A DNA stretch of 35,493 nucleotides from Omnitrophica bacterium GWA2_41_15 (lineage in GTDB: Bacteria; Omnitrophota; Gorgyraeia; Gygaellales; Profunditerraquicolaceae): positions 1 to 35,493 of the forward strand of contig CAKKQB010000041.1 of the NCBI GenBank assembly GCA_919901915.1. Direction: 5' to 3'. A model generated the notes under the pieces. The model ran no database searches and had not been told where the DNA came from. It saw only the letters and a list, made by a program, of their open reading frames with translations. This document shows positions 31,827 through 35,493 of this stretch, one piece after another. The number at the start of each line of letters is the position of its first letter. Position 1 is the stretch's first letter. Made by a program: the position numbers and the translations under genes.

Positions 31827-32963
31827 TTAATTATATTCCGCGTTTATCTTGACATACTCCAGAGTCAAATCCGAAGTATAAATCACAGCGCAAGAATTAC
31901 CTCTTTTAACGCTCACGTCTACATTTATTTCTTTTTTGTTTAAAGGACTAACCTTTATTTTGATGTCCTTTTCTTTCACATCTACTCCACTCGCGCCAAC
32001 GGCCGCGGCAATCCTGCCAAAATTAGGATTTTCCCCATACATGGCAGTCTTAAAAAGATTGGAGTTAGCAATACATAATGCTATCTTTTTTGCTTCTGAA
32101 AAACTTTTTGCTTTGTCTACCTTAATCCGGATAAATTTGGTTGCGCCCTCAGCATCCCGGACAATCATTTTTGCCAATTCCAGGCACACCGCGCTTAAAG
32201 ACTGAACGAATAAATTAAAATTTTTATTCGTCTCAATCAAATCATTTCCGGCCAAACCATTTGCCAGCAGCATTACGCTGTCATTTGTGCTCATGCATCC
32301 GTCAATAGTTATGCAATTAAAAGAACTGTCCACGGAAACCTTTAAGGCTTTTTCTAACGCGCCTTGCGTGATAAAGGCGTCAGTAAAAATAAAACAAAGC
32401 ATGGTCGCCAAATCAGGCGCGATCATACCAGCGCCTTTAGCCACACCACAGATAGTCACGATTTTTCCAGCCATGCTAAATTTTACGACAACTTCCTTGG
32501 CAAATGTATCTGTGGTCATTATAGCTCGTTTCGCCTTATCTATACCTCCCCGAGAAAGGCCTAAAACCAAATCCTTAATTGCATTCTTAATCTTCGGCAA
32601 AGGCAAACGCCTGCCGATAATACCTGTAGAATTTACCAGAACAGCCTCTTTTTTTATATTTAAAACCCCTGCCAAACTTACGGACGTCTCTTCCGCGTCA
32701 GATAAACCAGCTAAACCCGTAAAACAATTCGCGTTACCGCTGTTTACAATTATCGCTTGAAATTGTTTATTTATTCTAAGATATCGTTTATTTAACTGAA
32801 TAGGCGCGGCAGAAATTTTATTCGCGGTCCATAAACAAGCGGCCTTCGCAGGAACATTAGAATAAAATAATGCCAAATCTAATTTCCCGGATTTTTTAAT
32901 CCCGCAAGCAACCCCGTTCGCCTGAAAACCCAAAGGTAATATCGCTTTCTTATGTATTTTCAT
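31827..32963 (-). CDS. argJ: Glutamate N-acetyltransferase / ornithine acetyltransferase
   Basis: This 378-residue enzyme transfers acetyl from acetylornithine to glutamate, recycling the acetyl group. It has NSGNANCFTG, VNSTGIIGRRLP and the autoproteolytic site KGAGMIAPDLATMLCF, where cleavage before Thr187 generates the nucleophile. The C-terminal half has TIDGCMSTNDSVMLL and ENPNFGRIAAAVGASGV. Whether it also makes acetylglutamate from acetyl-CoA cannot be read from sequence. The start is fused to the argC stop (TAAATG), implying reinitiation. Confidence 0.96.
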   Translation of the reverse strand: MKIHKKAILPLGFQANGVACGIKKSGKLDLALFYSNVPAKAACLWTANKISAAPIQLNKRYLRINKQFQAIIVNSGNANCFTGLAGLSDAEETSVSLAGVLNIKKEAVLVNSTGIIGRRLPLPKIKNAIKDLVLGLSRGGIDKAKRAIMTTDTFAKEVVVKFSMAGKIVTICGVAKGAGMIAPDLATMLCFIFTDAFITQGALEKALKVSVDSSFNCITIDGCMSTNDSVMLLANGLAGNDLIETNKNFNLFVQSLSAVCLELAKMIVRDAEGATKFIRIKVDKAKSFSEAKKIALCIANSNLFKTAMYGENPNFGRIAAAVGASGVDVKEKDIKIKVSPLNKKEINVDVSVKRGNSCAVIYTSDLTLEYVKINAEYN

Positions 32964-33992
32964 TTACAATAACGCTGTGTATTCCGGAAATTTGTACATA
33001 ATATTCATATTCTGCACTGCCTGACCTGACGCGCCTTTTAACAAGTTATCAATAACAGCAATAATTATTATACTATCTTTATTTTCTTTAATCCCGATAT
33101 CGCAAAAATTAGTTTTTACTACATCTTTTAATCCGGGAAAATCCCCTTCATCCCTAATTCGCACAAACGGCTCTTTCTTATAGAATTTCTGATATAAGCT
33201 AATTAAACTTTGCGCTTTGCGCTTTTCGCTTTGCGCTTTCTTCGCGTATATCGTTACTAAAATCCCCCTATTAAGCGGCAGAAGATGCGGGACAAACGTT
33301 ATTTTTATTTTTTTACCTGCCAACTTCGTCAACTCCTGCTCAATCTCCGGTGTATGCTGATGCGTATTTACTTTATATGCTTTAAAATCTTCATTTACCT
33401 CTGGGAACAAGAGCCCATCAACTAATTTCTTGCCAGCGCCAGTAACCCCGGATTTGGCATCAATAATAACCTCACCCGCATCTACCAAATCAAAAGCCGC
33501 GAGAGGCGCCAGAGCTAATATGCTTACCGTTGAATAACAGCCGGGATTAGCAATAAGTTTCGCGTTTTTAATTTTTAACCGATATATTTCAGGCAACCCA
33601 TAAACCGCAAACCCCAAATTTATTTTATCTTTATGTCTGATATTGTAAAATTTTTCATAAATTTTTGTATTTTTTAATCTATAATCCGCGCTTAGGTCAA
33701 TTACCTTTTTACCTGCTTTCAATAATTTAGGCGCAATAGCCATAGAAACAGTATGCGGCAACGCCAAAAAAACTAAATCGCAATTCTTGATAATCTCAGC
33801 AAAATCAAATTCCGCGCAAATTAAATCAATCCTGCCTTTAAACCTCGGTAATATATCGGAAATCTTAACAGGCTTACCGCGCTTGGCAGTGGCGGAAACA
33901 TTTGTAATCCTTACCTGCGGATGCCTCAAAAGAATATCAATTAATTCTTCGCCGGCATAACCTGTCGCGCCCACAATACCTACATTTACCAT
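32964..33992 (-). CDS. argC: N-acetyl-gamma-glutamyl-phosphate reductase
   Basis: This 342-residue dehydrogenase reduces acetylglutamyl phosphate. It has Rossmann VGIVGATGYAGEELI at 4-18, catalytic Cys152 in ANPGCYSTVSILAL, HQHTPEIEQEL with conserved His, and FVPHLLPLNRGIL. Residues 252-262 (KAQSEKRKAQS) are encoded by GCTTTGCG-type repeats in a surface loop after ILVTIYAK, in frame. The ribosome binding site is AGGAGAC. It is the first gene of the biosynthetic run, after a repeat-filled gap. Confidence 0.96.
   Translation of the reverse strand: MVNVGIVGATGYAGEELIDILLRHPQVRITNVSATAKRGKPVKISDILPRFKGRIDLICAEFDFAEIIKNCDLVFLALPHTVSMAIAPKLLKAGKKVIDLSADYRLKNTKIYEKFYNIRHKDKINLGFAVYGLPEIYRLKIKNAKLIANPGCYSTVSILALAPLAAFDLVDAGEVIIDAKSGVTGAGKKLVDGLLFPEVNEDFKAYKVNTHQHTPEIEQELTKLAGKKIKITFVPHLLPLNRGILVTIYAKKAQSEKRKAQSLISLYQKFYKKEPFVRIRDEGDFPGLKDVVKTNFCDIGIKENKDSIIIIAVIDNLLKGASGQAVQNMNIMYKFPEYTALL
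33202..33240. repeat. TTTGCGC tandem array inside argC
   Basis: CTTTGCGCTTTGCGC, TTTTCGC and TTTGCGCTTTC units encode AQSEKRKAQS in ArgC. The unit is unlike the other in-gene repeats but has the same heptamer character. Confidence 0.75.
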
Positions 33993-34024
33993 AGTTGTCT
34001 CCTAAGTATAATCGGGTAAAATTT

Positions 34025-34225
34025 GATTCTTTCGTAATTATTATGATATAAACCATTAATCACGGAAATATCAACGCTGTTCTCTTATTTTTTTCAATCT
34101 ACCCCTCCCCTTACCCCTCCCACAAGGGGAGAGGAATACCTGCATTATACTATTCCCTCCCCCTTGTGGGGAGGGCTAGGGAGGGGGGAATACCTGCAAC
34201 AAGTTACAATAATTACGAAAGAACC
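34025..34225. mobile_element. 201-bp inverted-repeat element with inner CCCCTCCC foldback
   Basis: The ends GATTCTTTCGTAATTATT (34025-34042) and AATAATTACGAAAGAACC (34208-34225) match as inverted repeats at 17 of 18 positions. Inside, about 34099-34190 is another palindrome with arms like CCCCTCCCCTTACCCC and ACAAGGGGAG. It lies in the 536-bp gap between argC and rpsI. The end sequence recurs at 10012, 11624 and 17914. No coding capacity. Confidence 0.78.
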
Positions 34226-34278
34226 TAAAATTTTTAAAGTATAAAATTTAAAATCAAGCGCTGATCTTTCGATATTGG

Positions 34279-34395
34279 GTCTGTTGCAAAATGCCAAACT
34301 TTGCGTCATTCTGAGGCCGAAGGCCGAAGAATCTCGACGCTGATAAGATCCTTCGCTTCGCTCAGGATGACGAAAAAAGGTATTTCGTAACAGTC
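34279..34395. mobile_element. 117-bp inverted-repeat element with CTGAG core
   Basis: GTCTGTTGCAAAATGCC at the left and its diverged reverse complement GGTATTTCGTAACAGTC at the right begin imperfect arms of about 36 bp that continue into GCGTCATTCTGAG / CTCAGGATGACG. The centre has GAAGGCCGAAGAATCTC. The rest of the argC-rpsI gap shows no gene. Confidence 0.72.
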
Positions 34396-34457
34396 ACATA
34401 TTAACTATATTAAGATAAAAAAATGCTTCCGTCAAGGATTTTTTCGTCGGACAACCA

Positions 34458-34493
34458 CAAAAAAAATCCCGCTCATCGAGCGGGATTTTTTAT
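34458..34493 (-). terminator. Rho-independent terminator after rpsI
   Basis: ATCCCGCTC (34466-34474) pairs with GAGCGGGAT (34478-34486) around a 3-nt loop. On the minus strand the stem is followed by TTTTTT; A/T runs on both sides make it look bidirectional. It ends the rplM-rpsI transcript. Confidence 0.9.
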
Positions 34494-34528
34494 TTCTTTA
34501 TCTATATAAATCTATGCAACCTTTTTTT

Positions 34529-34924
34529 CTACCTCTTTGTCCACTGGAAGCGTTTACGCGCGCCTTTCAGGCCGTATTTCTTGCGCTCCTTCATACGCGG
34601 ATCACGAGTAAGGCAACCGTGCTTACGCAATAAATCCTTAAGATTCTGATCTGATATTATCAAAGCGCGCGAAATTCCAAGACGCAAAGCGCCTGCCTGT
34701 CCAGTTGCCCCGCCCCCCTTGATATTAGCAACGATATCATATTTATTAACGTTATTCGTTAAAGATAACGGTTGTTTTATAATAATTCTATCCGTTTCTC
34801 TCAAAAAATATTTTTCTATTGGCCGGTGATTTACGGTAACCTTCCCTTTTCCTGGAGCAAGCTGCACTCTAGCCTTAGACTCTTTTCGCCTGCCAACCGC
34901 CATATACCTTACAAGCTGATCCAT
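34529..34924 (-). CDS. rpsI: Small-subunit ribosomal protein S9
   Basis: This 131-residue ribosomal protein has the family pattern [23 protein letters not shown] at the start and [19 protein letters not shown]. The basic C-terminal tail [27 protein letters not shown], which reaches the P-site tRNA, ends in the conserved K-R. The ribosome binding site is GAGGAGG. It follows rplM by 19 bp, the conserved L13-S9 pair. Confidence 0.98.
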   Translation of the reverse strand: MDQLVRYMAVGRRKESKARVQLAPGKGKVTVNHRPIEKYFLRETDRIIIKQPLSLTNNVNKYDIVANIKGGGATGQAGALRLGISRALIISDQNLKDLLRKHGCLTRDPRMKERKKYGLKGARKRFQWTKR

Positions 34925-34943
34925 CCTTTAACCTCCTCAAACT

Positions 34944-35387
34944 TCATTTTAACAAATAATCGGGAAGAGCAATTGGATTTTGCGCTTTATGCGGATACTT
35001 ATCATCAGCATAAACTTTCAATTTCCTTACCATGTCCCTGCCTAACGGGCCGCCGGGAAGCATCCTTTCAACCGCTAACCTAATCACTGTAGCTGGCCTC
35101 TTATCCAACATATTTTCTAAACGTACTTCTCTTAAGCCGCCCGGATAACCTGAATAACGACGGTATATTTTCTGATTAAGTTTTCTCCCCGTAACCTTAA
35201 TCTTTGAAGCATTTATAACTATCACACCATCCCCGTTATCCAAATACGGGCTAAAGGTAACCTTGTGCTTGCCCCTTAAGACAGTTGCTATCTTAGTAGC
35301 AAGCCGGCCTAGCACCTTATCCGTGGCATCCACAATATACCATTGCCTTTTTATATCAGTTTTTTTAACTTCATGTGTTTTATTCAT
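34944..35387 (-). CDS. rplM: Large-subunit ribosomal protein L13
   Basis: This 147-residue ribosomal protein has WYIVDATDKVLGRLATKIATVLRGKHK, the family-typical NGDGVIVINASKI and VTGRKLNQKIYRRYSGYPGGL, and the C-terminal MLPGGPLGRDMVRKLKVY. The ATG at 35387 has no ribosome binding site and lies 9 nt after a TATACT box, so the message is probably leaderless or nearly so. rpsI follows. Confidence 0.98.
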   Translation of the reverse strand: MNKTHEVKKTDIKRQWYIVDATDKVLGRLATKIATVLRGKHKVTFSPYLDNGDGVIVINASKIKVTGRKLNQKIYRRYSGYPGGLREVRLENMLDKRPATVIRLAVERMLPGGPLGRDMVRKLKVYADDKYPHKAQNPIALPDYLLK

Positions 35388-35396
35388 AAGAAAAAT

Positions 35397-35424
35397 AGTA
35401 TACTACATTTTTAAATTAAGTCAA
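35397..35424 (-). promoter_or_regulatory. Promoter of rplM-rpsI, leaderless type
   Basis: On the minus strand TTGACT (35419-35424), a 16-nt spacer and TATACT (35397-35402) give a strong match to the housekeeping promoter. Only 9 nt separate the -10 box from the rplM ATG. The remaining bases to 35493 show no gene I can support. Confidence 0.7.
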
Positions 35425-35493
35425 GAAAATTTTTTGAAAATTTTGGGAATGATACCATAGATCGTTACCCCCCTGCTTATGAGGGAAAGTTAA

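Noticed and set aside
32287-32760. Plus-strand open frame of 157 codons in argJ
   Set aside because: It is the antisense shadow of a well-conserved enzyme gene and shows no recognisable domain.
33993-34528. Riboswitch or attenuator ahead of the arg genes
   Set aside because: The gap is accounted for by two inverted-repeat elements and the rpsI terminator. No leader peptide rich in arginine or conserved aptamer was seen.
35425-35493. Partial gene at the right edge of the window
   Set aside because: Too short to support. The sequence upstream of the rplM promoter shows no convincing reading frame.

Overview
The window is a gene-dense stretch of a low-to-moderate GC bacterial genome in which every convincing gene lies on the minus strand. 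I infer, with moderate confidence, an uncultivated Gram-negative lineage of the Omnitrophota (Candidatus Omnitrophica) type. The grounds are an outer-membrane secretin with a type IV pilus set, the LL-diaminopimelate aminotransferase route to lysine, L-aspartate dehydrogenase, and the many palindromic repeats. No marker gene here settles the taxonomy.

Reading in the direction of transcription (high to low coordinates): rplM-rpsI (35387-34529) end in a clear hairpin terminator. A 536-bp gap of foldback repeats follows. Next is a long biosynthetic run, argC-argJ-argB-argD-argF-argG-argH-lysA-dapF-dapA-dapB-dapL-folK-panC-nadX (33992-18620), which makes arginine (acetyl-cycle route), meso-DAP and lysine, and contributes to folate, pantothenate and NAD. 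A small two-repeat protein with its own terminator (18498-18198) and a foldback element separate this from uvrA, a large TPR protein and exbB-exbD with a truncated TonB-like gene (17861-10892). A winged-helix gene, a PilX-like minor pilin and an excisionase-like HTH gene follow. Last comes the type IV pilus block: a PilM-PilN fusion, PilO, PilP, PilQ, PilB, PilC and three major-type pilins, two of them identical tandem copies (9550-46).

The most unusual property is the density and variety of palindromic and short degenerate tandem repeats. Almost every non-trivial intergenic gap holds one, often nested inside another. One 29-bp palindrome occurs both empty (485-513) and split by a 131-bp inverted-repeat element with an apparent AAT target duplication (1774-1936). 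Repeat-derived DNA also lies inside coding sequences without breaking the frame: dapF (three places), lysA, argC, argD (one insertion plus its C-terminus), uvrA and the signal-peptide region of the TPR protein. The same kind of element appears to have truncated the TonB-like gene. This resembles the protein-coding palindromic elements known from Rickettsia, but with several unrelated sequence families, and I rate it the best candidate for an under-described system. No transposase, integrase, CRISPR array, rRNA or tRNA was recognised.
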